Shown here piece after piece: positions 33,164 through 43,963 of a stretch of 64,000 nt of DNA. The notes beneath the pieces were generated by a model, which was given only the letters and a program-made list of their open reading frames with translations, made no database searches and was not told the DNA's origin. Position numbers and translations under genes: made by a program. The DNA comes from Janthinobacterium agaricidamnosum NBRC 102515 = DSM 9628. Lineage in GTDB: Bacteria > Pseudomonadota > Gammaproteobacteria > Burkholderiales > Burkholderiaceae_D. The first letter of the stretch is position 1; each line of letters begins with the position of its first letter. Location: positions 3,066,782 through 3,130,781 of the forward strand of contig NZ_HG322949.1 of NCBI RefSeq assembly GCF_000723165.1, given 5' to 3'.

Positions 33164-33535
33164 GTGACAAGCAAACTCGATATCAAGGTGCGCCTGTGGC
33201 GCGACGATGAGGTGGCGATGGGGCCCGGCAAGGCCGACTTGCTCGACGCCATCGCGCATAGCGGTTCGATCAGCGCGGCGGCGCGCACCATGAATATGTC
33301 GTACCGCCGCGCCTGGCTGCTGGTCGACAGCATGAACCGCAACTTCCGCGAACCGCTGGTGCGCAGCGCCATCGGCGGCCAGCAAGGCGGCGGCGCGCAG
33401 GTGACCGAGGCCGGCTTCGTCGTGCTGGCCCAGTTCCGCGCGATGCAAGCCAGCGCCAATGCCGCGCTGCAATCGCAACTGGCGGCGTTCGCGCCGTTGC
33501 TGCGCGATGCGGCACCAGCGCTCGACGTTACCTGA
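33164..33535 (+). CDS. ModE N-terminal-domain-only winged-helix regulator
   Basis: 123 residues, a LysR-like winged helix of the ModE type: LWRDDEVAMGPGKADLLDAIAHSGSISAAARTMNMSYRRAW and GGAQVTEAGFVVLAQF. ModE of E. coli has about 260 residues with a C-terminal pair of molybdate-binding (Mop) domains; here these are absent. Thus it may bind DNA without sensing molybdate, or respond through a partner. GTG start with GAGAG upstream. Follows the DUF2325 gene in the same direction; its end overlaps the converging MCP-like gene by 8 bp. Confidence 0.85.
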   Translation: MTSKLDIKVRLWRDDEVAMGPGKADLLDAIAHSGSISAAARTMNMSYRRAWLLVDSMNRNFREPLVRSAIGGQQGGGAQVTEAGFVVLAQFRAMQASANAALQSQLAAFAPLLRDAAPALDVT

Positions 33536-34706
33536 TGATCAGACTGACGCGTTGCGCTTCCCCCGGCATATCGTCATCATCGAGCCGGAACACCGTCACC
33601 GCCTTCGACAAGTCGACCGCCTGGGCTTGCAAATCGCGGGCTTCGCGCGCCGCCAGCTCGACCAGGCTGGCATTTTGCCGGTTCAGCCGCTCCATTTCCA
33701 GCATGGCCAAATTCACTTCTTGCCAGCAAGCCATTTGCTGCGCGCCGGCCGGCCACGGCAAGCCATTCATCTGGCGCGCCTGGCGCACCGCTTCGAGGCC
33801 ATCCAGGATCACGCCGGTCTGGGTCTGGCTGCGCAACGCCAGATGCGCCTGGCCGCACGCCATGTCGCGCGCCGCCGCATCGATGGAGTGGGCCGACACC
33901 CGCACGCCGGCCATGGTTTGGCTCAGCAATTGAAAACCGTTATCCAGGCTGCGCGCGGCGGCCGCGATCTCGTCATTGCCGCCGGCCGCCAGGCGCACGC
34001 TGACATCGCCCCGCGCCAGGCTGGCCGCAGCGCCGGCGATGGCGCCGATATCGGCCAGCATGGCGCGCCGCACGGCGACCGTCAGCAACAGCGCCAGCGA
34101 TACCGACACCCCCGCCAGCAGCGGCAGCAAGATGGCCAGGGTACGGAATTCGGCCTGGGCGTCGAGGTAGGCGTGCTGGTTCAATTCCTGTTCCAGCTTC
34201 GACAGTTGCTCCATGCGCAAGGCCACCATGTCGAAGGCCCGCTCCGCTTTCGACATGGCGTTGACCGCCATTGACGGATCGACCAGCGCCAGCTCGATCA
34301 CGTCGGCGATCGCGCGCGCGTACAGCGTGTGGGCGGCGTGCGACTGTTCGATCAGTTTGCGCTCGGCGCCGCCCGGCTCGGTCGCCACTTCCAGTTCGAC
34401 ATAAGCCCGCTCGATGTCGGCCTGGCGTTTTTTCATGTCGAGGATCAGGGCATTGATGCGCGCCGACGAAAAACTGGCGTTGACCCAGCTCAGCATCTGG
34501 TACATGCGCGCATGCGAACGGTTGGCGCTGGCGGCCAGGTCGGCCGCCTGCTTGATGCGCGCGGTGCGCTCCTGGACAATGTTTTCCAGCGCGCGGTTTT
34601 GCCGCGCCAGTCCGGTATAGGCCAGGCCAGACAAGACGATCATGAAAATCAGTGCGGCCACCGGCGCCAGCATCAATTTTGGCCCTATCTTTAATTTACT
34701 CAGCAT
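33528..34706 (-). CDS. MCP-like transmembrane protein lacking the signalling hairpin tip
   Basis: 392 residues: TM1 (about 9-33), periplasmic four-helix-bundle-like domain (34-188), TM2 (189-212), HAMP (213-265). Beyond this the MCP cytoplasmic domain is cut short: residues 270-308 resemble the descending helix start and 335-375 the ascending helix end (LNRQNASLVELAAREARDLQAQAVDLSKAVTVFRL), but the ~150 residues between, with the CheA/CheW-binding tip, are missing and replaced by a short MNGLPWPAGAQQ linker. So it is not a working chemoreceptor in the usual sense. Preceded by a secreted Cache gene on the same strand, gap 70 nt. Confidence 0.8.
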   Translation of the reverse strand: MLSKLKIGPKLMLAPVAALIFMIVLSGLAYTGLARQNRALENIVQERTARIKQAADLAASANRSHARMYQMLSWVNASFSSARINALILDMKKRQADIERAYVELEVATEPGGAERKLIEQSHAAHTLYARAIADVIELALVDPSMAVNAMSKAERAFDMVALRMEQLSKLEQELNQHAYLDAQAEFRTLAILLPLLAGVSVSLALLLTVAVRRAMLADIGAIAGAAASLARGDVSVRLAAGGNDEIAAAARSLDNGFQLLSQTMAGVRVSAHSIDAAARDMACGQAHLALRSQTQTGVILDGLEAVRQARQMNGLPWPAGAQQMACWQEVNLAMLEMERLNRQNASLVELAAREARDLQAQAVDLSKAVTVFRLDDDDMPGEAQRVSLIIR

Positions 34707-34776
34707 GCTGCGTCCACTACGGGAAATGGCGGCCAGCCACGAGTACCGGCGTCAGGCGGTACGCTCAAGTGCGCTA

Positions 34777-35223
34777 TCAATGGCGGTAATAACCGGCTTC
34801 CAGCGCAACGTCGCCGACCCGCAGCACATAAGTGCGCTTGGCTTGCACCATGCCGGTTTCAGGATTGCGAAATTTATAGTCGACCCAGCCCAGTCCCTTG
34901 CCCTTGGCCAGCGCCAGCATGTCTTGGCGAAACAGTTTGCCATCGGCATCCGGCACATCCAGCAAATCCTTGCCGACCAGCGCGATGGTCGGGTGGGCCA
35001 CGGTAATACCGCGCAAGTCGCGCACCGCCAGATACAGGGACCCCTGGATGAATTCCGGCGACCGGCTGTTGATTTTTCGTATGATTTCCTCCTTGCCATA
35101 CGTGCGGATAAATTCGGCGCCCTTTTCCGCCAGCGCCACCGCGTCTTTTTCTTGCAACTGGGCCGGCGCCGCCAGGCAACACAACGGCAGACATGTGGCT
35201 ATGGCGGCGAGCGATGGTTTCAT
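34777..35223 (-). CDS. Secreted single-Cache-domain protein
   Basis: 148 residues with a signal peptide (MKPSLAAIATCLPLCCLAAPA) and one Cache_2-like domain: ALAEKGAEFIRTYGKEEIIRKIN, GSLYLAVRDLRGITVAHPT, LVGKDLLDVPDADGK and GLGWVDYKFRNPETG. Such domains sense small ligands; here no transmembrane or output part exists, so a free periplasmic binding protein is likely. AGGAG precedes the ATG. Upstream partner of the tip-less MCP, to which it may report. Confidence 0.82.
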   Translation of the reverse strand: MKPSLAAIATCLPLCCLAAPAQLQEKDAVALAEKGAEFIRTYGKEEIIRKINSRSPEFIQGSLYLAVRDLRGITVAHPTIALVGKDLLDVPDADGKLFRQDMLALAKGKGLGWVDYKFRNPETGMVQAKRTYVLRVGDVALEAGYYRH

Positions 35224-35409
35224 GGCGTCTCCTGGGCAAATCGATGGGCTGGTCGAGGGGGGACAGCAAGAACCGTGTAACGTTTCCTGGAAGCATGTTG
35301 CAATTTAAGCTGGAAGACTGTTCCCATCTTTGCGCCTGCGCAATATCAGGCTAGGAGCGCCTCTTGATGCGTCGCAGCATTACCATTCTGTAATGAAAGA
35401 TTTCTTCAC

Positions 35410-35438
35410 TTGACACTGTTTCGTATCATCACTACCAT
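35410..35438 (+). promoter_or_regulatory. Predicted promoter of mgtA leader
   Basis: -35 TTGACA (35410-35415), 17-nt spacer, -10 TACCAT (35433-35438). Start near 35445 would give a leader of about 445 nt before mgtA. No PhoP box was recognised. Confidence 0.6.
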
Positions 35439-35445
35439 GCGGGCA

Positions 35446-35889
35446 TTATTCATTTTTGGGGTCCCTCGTGGGTACTTGTTCTAGTGACAGTAGTCGATCA
35501 TCAATCGGCGATTAAATCTCAGCAAGAACGCGGACTTCCTCTTCGCCGTGCCTTGCTGAGCAAGGTTCGGTGTCACTGCGACAGGCAACAACGTCGCCAG
35601 CATCTTCCCTATCGTTATTAATTTTCGGCTACTGACCGGTTTGAATGGCTGGTGCCAGTGTGCTCGGCGCTGCCATTCAAGTGCAAGACTTGCCTGTACT
35701 CCCTGTTACAACAGGAGACGGTGATGATTTGTAATCAACTTTCAAGACATGCTGCAACGCAGCGCAAGCTAAGCGATCACCTGCCTGGCCACCCGGCTGG
35801 GCTTTGCCGCAATACGCCTGTACCATGCAGTAACCGGCTGCCTGCCGGCGACAACTTCCAATAAAAACAATACCGAGAAAGGAAGAGCC
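35446..35889 (+). ncRNA. Long structured leader RNA of mgtA, candidate cis-regulatory element
   Basis: Perfect complementary segments suggest a folded RNA: outer stem AGTGACA (35483-35489)/TGTCACT (35571-35577) enclosing hairpin GTCGAT/ATCGGC (35493-35509) and a 9-bp stem CTCAGCAAG (35518-35526)/CTTGCTGAG (35552-35560) that extends inward. The 3' strand of the latter can alternatively form CCTTGC-TGA-GCAAGG (35551-35565). Further on TTGAATGGC (35641-35649) pairs with GCCATTCAA (35672-35680), and CCTGT-TACA-ACAGG overlaps the ribosome site of a leader ORF. I recognise no known riboswitch class. Confidence 0.6.
35724..35864 (+). CDS. Candidate mgtA leader peptide
   Basis: 46 codons beginning ATG at 35724 with CAGGAGACG nine bases ahead and ending 25 nt before mgtA. 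The peptide has five Pro between residues 21 and 40 (LPGHP, TPVPC, RLPAG), which recalls the proline-dependent MgtL leader peptide of Salmonella mgtA, though the sequence is different and longer. Its ribosome site lies in the stem-loop CCTGT/ACAGG. Translation is unproven. Confidence 0.45.
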   Translation: MICNQLSRHAATQRKLSDHLPGHPAGLCRNTPVPCSNRLPAGDNFQ

Positions 35890-38577
<2,688 letters not shown>

Positions 38578-38659
38578 AAACGCGTTGTAAGTCAGGCATA
38601 AGCCGCCATGCGCCGCGACAGTATATGATGGCCGGACTTTATTGAAAAAAGGCCGGCCC

Positions 38660-38989
38660 ATGAATCGTTCGACCAAGGCGGCGCTGTTATCGGCGCTGGT
38701 GTTTCCGGGATTGGGACATATGGTACTGGGGAGAGCGCTGCGCGGCTGCCTGTTCCTGCTGCCGGCTGGCGCCAGCGCCATCTACGTGGCGCGCGACATC
38801 CGGCAGCGCGCCAGCCTGATACTGGACCAGGTGCAAAGCGGCGCCCTGCCCGCCGACCCGCAGTTGATCGCCGAACAGGTCGCGGCGACCTCGAACAGCG
38901 GCGGTTCGCTGATGACCGTGGCGATCGCCGTGCTGGCAATTTGCTGGGTCGGCAGCATCATCGATTCCTTCCTCGCCAAACCGGCCTGA
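38660..38989 (+). CDS. Small two-TM membrane protein
   Basis: 109 residues. Two hydrophobic segments (about 6-46 with FPGLGHMVLGRALRGCLFLL and 86-103) flank a soluble stretch. The first resembles the FPGLGH(x)xxG(r) segment found in small membrane proteins of unknown role related to TM2-type domains. ATG 38660 chosen; a TTG six codons upstream is less likely. 82 nt after mgtA, so it may be cotranscribed, which could connect it to Mg2+ stress, but this is speculative. Confidence 0.7.
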   Translation: MNRSTKAALLSALVFPGLGHMVLGRALRGCLFLLPAGASAIYVARDIRQRASLILDQVQSGALPADPQLIAEQVAATSNSGGSLMTVAIAVLAICWVGSIIDSFLAKPA

Positions 38990-39024
38990 TGCCGGCGTCA
39001 TGCGCGACGCCCGGCGCGTGACGC

Positions 39025-39435
39025 TTAGCGGTGAAATTCGCCGGCGCGTTCCGGCTGGTAGACGATTTCCACAATCTTTACATTGATCAAGGCGCCGCCC
39101 GGCCCCGGCCAGGCGATGCTGTCGCCAATCGACAAGCCCAGCAGCGCGCTGCCGACCGGCGCCAGCACCGAAACGCGGTCGGCCTTGCCGTCCACGTCTT
39201 TCGGATATACCAGCGTCAGGCAAAACTCTTCGTTATTTTCCATCGTGAAACGCACGGTGGAATTCATGGTCACCAGGGTCGGCGGAACTTCTTGCGGCTC
39301 CACCACATCAGCGCGGCTCAATTCCGCCAGCAGCGCGGCCTTGTCGGGCGACAGATTATTTCCCAACGAATACAACAGGGCTTCCAGACGCTCCAGGTCT
39401 TGTGACGACAAAATGATTTTTGGTTTCTTTTCCAA
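39025..39435 (-). CDS. rnk: Rnk-type nucleoside diphosphate kinase regulator
   Basis: 136 residues of the GreA/GreB C-terminal fold, without the coiled coil. N-terminus KPKIILSSQDLERLEALLYSL is the Rnk-type helix, and the domain VTMNSTVRFTMENNEEFCLTLVYPKDVD with VLAPVGSALLGLSIGDSIAW matches the GreAB C-terminal domain. Rnk binds RNA polymerase in competition with Gre and DksA factors. Monocistronic; its upstream region is AT-rich. Confidence 0.92.
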   Translation of the reverse strand: MEKKPKIILSSQDLERLEALLYSLGNNLSPDKAALLAELSRADVVEPQEVPPTLVTMNSTVRFTMENNEEFCLTLVYPKDVDGKADRVSVLAPVGSALLGLSIGDSIAWPGPGGALINVKIVEIVYQPERAGEFHR

Positions 39436-39847
39436 GGCTATCCTCGCTCATTAAAAATAATGCATGCACTTGCAAAGTGTGAATGATTAAATGTCTTGCA
39501 AGTACATCATCAGCGGATTATGGACGATCTGTCGAAACAAGGCCATAGCGATACGCTAAAACATCTTAAAAACCATTTAAATCAATGATTTAACACACCC
39601 ATATCGGACTGGGAACAGCCTTGCTGCGAACTGGCGGCGGAAATACCACTGATCAATCTATTTGCTAAACATTAATCTTTGCACGCCAGATAAAAAAGAT
39701 TAAAATAAGCATCTTTGTGTTATTGGCAAAACACTTGCGAATAACACAATTCTCATGAGCCATTTTCCAGCTAGCGGAAATGTCCGGCTCACATAGGTTT
39801 TTACCAGACTGGAACGGCGACATGGAAGGGCAAGACGGTACTCCAGC
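39436..39847. other. AT-rich gap with two adjacent inverted repeats
   Basis: No gene. Two perfect 9-bp inverted repeats stand in line: TTAATCTTT (39672-39680)/AAAGATTAA (39695-39703) and TGTGTTATT (39716-39724)/AATAACACA (39740-39748). Further left lies CACTTGCAAAGTG. The region should include promoters of rnk (leftward) and the GGDEF-EAL gene (rightward). AT content is distinctly above the surroundings. Confidence 0.6.
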
Positions 39848-41770
39848 ATGCCTCGGCTTGCCGCGACTCGGGCGCGCGGCATGATGGCGCGTTTGAATTT
39901 GCCGCGCTCGGCGCACCTGATCGGCGGCAAGATGGCAATGCTGAACCTGATCACCTCCGCCATCATGCTGGCGGTCGCCAGCGCGCTGCTGATCCTGTTC
40001 CAGCTATTCGCCTTGCGCGGCGACCTGGCCGACGACTTGCGGGTGCAGGCGCGCATGGTGGCCGGCGCCGCCGACAGTGCGCTGGCCGGCAATGACCGGC
40101 TGGCCGGCCAGCGCGCGCTGCGGCTGCTGGGCGCATCGCCGGTAATCGGCCGCGCCGCCCTGTTCAATAGCGACAGCAAGCTGTTTGCCGCATACGGCCG
40201 CGACGGCGCCACGACGCCGGATGTCGGGCACTCGCCGCGCTTTCACCCTGGCCACCTTGACGTCAGCATGGCGCTGGCCGCCAGCGGCGGCGCGCTGGTC
40301 ATCCGCGCCGACACCGGGCAAGTGCTGCGCCGCCTGGGCGCCTTTGCCGCGTTCACGCTGTGCGTCGCGCTGTGTTCGTTCGGCCTGACTTACCTGATGG
40401 TCAATCGCACCCGCGAGGCCGCGCAGCAGGCCGAAGCCCACCTGCATTACCTGGCCCACGTCGATCCGGTCACCGGTTTGCCGAACCGCCACGAATTCAA
40501 CGAATGCCTGGCCTATGCGCTGGGCCGCGCCGACCGCCAGGACAGCAGCGCCGGCCTGCTGCTGCTGGACCTGGACAACTTCAAGCTCGTCAACGACACG
40601 CTGGGCCACAACAGCGGCGACCAGTTGCTGAAACTGGTGGCGCGGCGGCTGGTCGACAAGCTGCGCGCCAGCGACACCATCTGCCGCATCGGCGGCGACG
40701 AATTTGTCGTCATCGTCGAACCGGCCGACGACGCCTCGGAACTGGCCAGCGTGGCCAGCAAGATCCTGGCGGCGCTGGCGGCGCCGTTCGCGCTCGATAC
40801 GCACCAGTTGTATGTCAGCGCCAGCATCGGCGTCAGCATGTACCCGTTCGACGCCAGCGACGCCCAGACGCTGACCCGCAGCGCCGACACGGCCATGTAT
40901 TACGCCAAGAACCAGGGCAAGAATTGCTACGCGGTGTTCCAGCCCGAAATGGAATTGCGCGCCCAGAAACGGCTGCGCATCGAAGCCAACCTGCGCCGCG
41001 CGCTGGCCGGCGACGAACTGTATCTGCACTACCAGCCGCAAATCGACTTGCGCACCGGCCGCATCGTCGGCGTCGAGGCGCTGCTGCGCTGGAATTGCCC
41101 GGAACTGGGGCAAATCAGCCCGGCCGACTTCATCCCGGTGGCCGAGGAAAGCGGCGTCATCATCCCGCTCGGGCGCTGGGTGCTGCACACCGCGTGCCGC
41201 CAGGCGGCCGCGTGGCGCAAGGCCGGCTTGCTCGATTCGATCAAGCACGTCGCGGTCAACCTGTCGGCATGCCAGACCAAGGATAGCGGCTTGATGGACG
41301 ACATCCGCGCCATCCTCGACGACACCGGCTTGCCGGCCGGCTTCCTGGAACTGGAAATCACCGAAGGCGTGTTGATGGACAACGTCAGCGCCAACGTCGA
41401 CTTGATGCGGCGCATACAGGAAACCGGCATCCACCTGTCGATCGACGATTTCGGCACCGGCTATTCATCGATGTCCTACCTGAAGCGGCTGCCGATCGAC
41501 CAGCTGAAGATCGACCGCAGCTTCGTGCACGACTTGCCGGGCGAAGGCGAAGCGATCGCCACCGCCATCATCGCGATGGCGCACAGCCTGAACTTGACGG
41601 TGGTGGCGGAAGGCGTGGAAACGGCGCAGCAGCTGCAATTCCTGCGCCGCGCCGGCTGCGACAACGTGCAGGGCCATTATTTTGCGCGGCCGATGACGGC
41701 GGCGCAATTGACCGCGATGCTGCTGGAGCGGCGCGACTGGAGCAGCCGCACCTTGCAGAGGGTGATGTAA
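39848..41770 (+). CDS. CHASE8-like membrane GGDEF-EAL protein
   Basis: 640 residues. TM1 (about 31-53), periplasmic region resembling CHASE8 (LRVQARMVAGAADSALAGND), TM2 (about 160-182), GGDEF domain with intact RIGGDEFVV near residue 280 and DNFKLVNDTLGH, then EAL domain with GVEALLRW, NLSACQ, ELEITEGVLMDN, DDFGTGYSS and EGVE. Both active sites look intact, so it can be a cyclase, phosphodiesterase or both. ATGs at 39848, 39881 and 39932 are possible starts. It supplies c-di-GMP signalling alongside the YcgR protein at 13 kb. Confidence 0.92.
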   Translation: MPRLAATRARGMMARLNLPRSAHLIGGKMAMLNLITSAIMLAVASALLILFQLFALRGDLADDLRVQARMVAGAADSALAGNDRLAGQRALRLLGASPVIGRAALFNSDSKLFAAYGRDGATTPDVGHSPRFHPGHLDVSMALAASGGALVIRADTGQVLRRLGAFAAFTLCVALCSFGLTYLMVNRTREAAQQAEAHLHYLAHVDPVTGLPNRHEFNECLAYALGRADRQDSSAGLLLLDLDNFKLVNDTLGHNSGDQLLKLVARRLVDKLRASDTICRIGGDEFVVIVEPADDASELASVASKILAALAAPFALDTHQLYVSASIGVSMYPFDASDAQTLTRSADTAMYYAKNQGKNCYAVFQPEMELRAQKRLRIEANLRRALAGDELYLHYQPQIDLRTGRIVGVEALLRWNCPELGQISPADFIPVAEESGVIIPLGRWVLHTACRQAAAWRKAGLLDSIKHVAVNLSACQTKDSGLMDDIRAILDDTGLPAGFLELEITEGVLMDNVSANVDLMRRIQETGIHLSIDDFGTGYSSMSYLKRLPIDQLKIDRSFVHDLPGEGEAIATAIIAMAHSLNLTVVAEGVETAQQLQFLRRAGCDNVQGHYFARPMTAAQLTAMLLERRDWSSRTLQRVM

Positions 41771-41774
41771 GCAT

Positions 41775-41803
41775 AAAAAAGGGCCGCTGCAAGCGGCCCT
41801 TTT
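41775..41803. terminator. Bidirectional terminator between GGDEF-EAL gene and prfC
   Basis: GGGCCGC (41781-41787) pairs with GCGGCCC (41793-41799), flanked by AAAAAA on the left and TTTT on the right, serving both converging genes. Confidence 0.9.
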
Positions 41804-41819
41804 ATTTACCGGCCCGGCA

Positions 41820-43499
41820 TCAAGCCAGCTTGGCCGAATGCTCGCGCGTGGCGTGGAACGTCAGTTTCGGCCAGCGCTCTTCCGTCAGGCGCAGGTTCAC
41901 GCCCGACGTCGCCAGGTAGGCCATGTTGCCGGCCGCGTCGTAGGCCACGTTGTGGCCCAGCGCGTTCTCGAAGTCCTGCAGGACGCGCTTGTCGTCGCAG
42001 CTGACCCAGCGCGCGCTGCTGATGCTGGTGCCTTCGAACACGGCGTCGACGCCGTATTCGTTCATCAGCCGGCTGGCGACCACCTCGAACTGCAGCACGC
42101 CGACGGCGCCCAGCACCAGCTCGCCGCCCTGGACCGGCTTGAAGACCTGTACCGCGCCCTCTTCGCCCAGCTGCTGCAAGCCCTTGTGCAACTGCTTGAT
42201 CTTCAGCGGATTACGGATGCGCACCGAGCGGAAGAAGTCCGGCGCGAAGTACGGGATGCCGGTAAACGTCAGCATCTCGCCTTCGGAAAAGCTGTCGCCG
42301 ATCTGCATGTTGCCATGGTTCGGCAAGCCGATGATGTCGCCCGCGTACGCCTCTTCCACCTGTTCGCGCGACGACGCCATGAAGGTCACCACGTTCGACA
42401 CCTTGATCTCGCGGCCCAGGCGCAAGTGCTTGACCTTCATGCCGCGCTCGAAACGTCCCGAGCACACGCGCAGGAAGGCGATGCGGTCGCGGTGGGCCGG
42501 GTCCATATTGGCCTGGATCTTGAAGACGAAGCCGGTGAACGGCTGCTCGGACGGCGCCACGGCGCGCACGGTCGCATCGCGCTCGCGCGGCGCGGGCGCC
42601 CAGTCGACCAGCGCCGACAGGATCTCGCGCACGCCGAAGTTGTTGATGGCCGAACCGAAGAACACCGGCGTCTGCACGCCGGACAGGAATTCGTCCAGGT
42701 CGAACGGGTGCGAGGCGCCGTGCACCAGCTCCACTTCCATGCGCAATTGGTCCATTTCCAGCGGGAACATCTCCTGCAGGCGCGGATTGTCGATGCCCTT
42801 GATGATTTCAAAAGCGCCGTCGGCTTTTTCCTCGCCCGCCTTGAACAGCATGATCTCGTCGTTCAGCAGGTGGTACACGCCGCGGAAGTTCTTGCCCATG
42901 CCGATAGGCCAGGTGACCGGCGCGCACTGGATCTTCAGCACCGATTCGAGTTCGTCGAGCAGTTCCAGCGGATCGCGCGTCTCGCGGTCCATCTTGTTCA
43001 TGAAGGTGACGATCGGCGTATTGCGCATGCGGCATACCGCCAGCAGCTTGATGGTCTGCGCTTCCACGCCCTTGGCGGCATCGATCACCATCAGCGCCGA
43101 GTCGACCGCCGTCAGCACGCGGTAGGTATCTTCCGAAAAGTCCTGGTGGCCCGGCGTGTCGAGCAGGTTGACGACGTGGTCGCGGAATTCGAACTGCATC
43201 ACCGACGACGCCACCGAAATGCCGCGCTGCTTCTCGATTTCCATCCAGTCCGACGTCGCATGGCGGCCGCTCTTGCGGGCCTTGACGGTGCCGGCCATCT
43301 GGATCGCGCCCGAAAACAGCAGCAGTTTTTCGGTCAGCGTGGTTTTACCCGCGTCCGGGTGGGAAATGATGCCGAAGGTACGGCGCCGCTGCACTTCGCG
43401 GGCGATCAGCGCCGGCGCCTTGGAACTCGACACTGGCGCGTCGGAATCGTTATTTTCGGGTGTGATGATATCGTTATCGTTGGCCATATTCGCGACCAT
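41820..43499 (-). CDS. prfC: Peptide chain release factor 3
   Basis: 559 residues. A translational GTPase that recycles RF1/RF2 from the ribosome. G1 [16 protein letters not shown]2/G3 region [15 protein letters not shown] and [17 protein letters not shown]4 [10 protein letters not shown]. The C-terminal region [25 protein letters not shown] is typical of RF3. It carries an N-terminal extension of about 25 acidic residues before the family core (starting at [14 protein letters not shown]); the ATG at 43487 is an alternative start. Confidence 0.96.
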   Translation of the reverse strand: MVANMANDNDIITPENNDSDAPVSSSKAPALIAREVQRRRTFGIISHPDAGKTTLTEKLLLFSGAIQMAGTVKARKSGRHATSDWMEIEKQRGISVASSVMQFEFRDHVVNLLDTPGHQDFSEDTYRVLTAVDSALMVIDAAKGVEAQTIKLLAVCRMRNTPIVTFMNKMDRETRDPLELLDELESVLKIQCAPVTWPIGMGKNFRGVYHLLNDEIMLFKAGEEKADGAFEIIKGIDNPRLQEMFPLEMDQLRMEVELVHGASHPFDLDEFLSGVQTPVFFGSAINNFGVREILSALVDWAPAPRERDATVRAVAPSEQPFTGFVFKIQANMDPAHRDRIAFLRVCSGRFERGMKVKHLRLGREIKVSNVVTFMASSREQVEEAYAGDIIGLPNHGNMQIGDSFSEGEMLTFTGIPYFAPDFFRSVRIRNPLKIKQLHKGLQQLGEEGAVQVFKPVQGGELVLGAVGVLQFEVVASRLMNEYGVDAVFEGTSISSARWVSCDDKRVLQDFENALGHNVAYDAAGNMAYLATSGVNLRLTEERWPKLTFHATREHSAKLA

Positions 43500-43589
43500 A
43501 ATATGGCCCGTCCAAAAAACCCTCGATTTTACAGGCTCTTGCCCGCTCCGTGTGAACAGAAACAGGCCATACGCCGATGCGATTCAAGG

Positions 43590-43916
43590 TCAGGCCGCCA
43601 GCGCATGACTATTATTGTGCAGATCCCTCGGGTGAACCTGATCCATGATTTTCTGCAATGCAGCCTCAGCCGTTACGTTGAGGTCGTAAGCTTGCTGAAG
43701 GTTGAGCCATGACTCAGGATCGCCGCCAAAGTAGCGCGCCAGGCGGAGCGCGGTGTCGGCGCTGATTCCCCTGCGCTCATTCACAATATCGGTCACTCGT
43801 GAAGGCGTGACGTGCAATGCCTTGGATAAGGCGTGGGCAGTCATACCAAGCGGTACAAGGAATTCTTCTCGCAGGATTTCGCCAGGATGAATTGGGCGCA
43901 TACCATTCTTCGCCAT
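43590..43916 (-). CDS. HigA-family antitoxin-like regulator, no toxin partner
   Basis: 108 residues, an XRE-type helix-turn-helix of the HigA/VapI addiction module family: MRPIHPGEILREEFLVPLGMTAHALSKALHVTPSRVTDIVN followed by SADTALRLARYFGGDPESWLNLQQAYDL. AAGGGA precedes ATG 43916. HigB toxins are usually encoded directly upstream; here that place is taken by the pilY1 3' end, 47 nt away, and prfC follows, so it is solitary. Either an orphan antitoxin or a domesticated regulator. Confidence 0.9.
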   Translation of the reverse strand: MAKNGMRPIHPGEILREEFLVPLGMTAHALSKALHVTPSRVTDIVNERRGISADTALRLARYFGGDPESWLNLQQAYDLNVTAEAALQKIMDQVHPRDLHNNSHALAA

Positions 43917-43963
43917 GTCATTTCCCTTAACGCTAATGATACTGGCTGAAACCGCCGGCTGTC

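Noticed and set aside
35446..35889. Assignment of the mgtA leader to the M-box or yybP-ykoY riboswitch
   Set aside because: The conserved blocks of those classes were looked for and not found.
43917..43963. A higB toxin gene partnering the HigA-like gene
   Set aside because: Only 47 nt separate it from pilY1; no toxin frame fits on either side.
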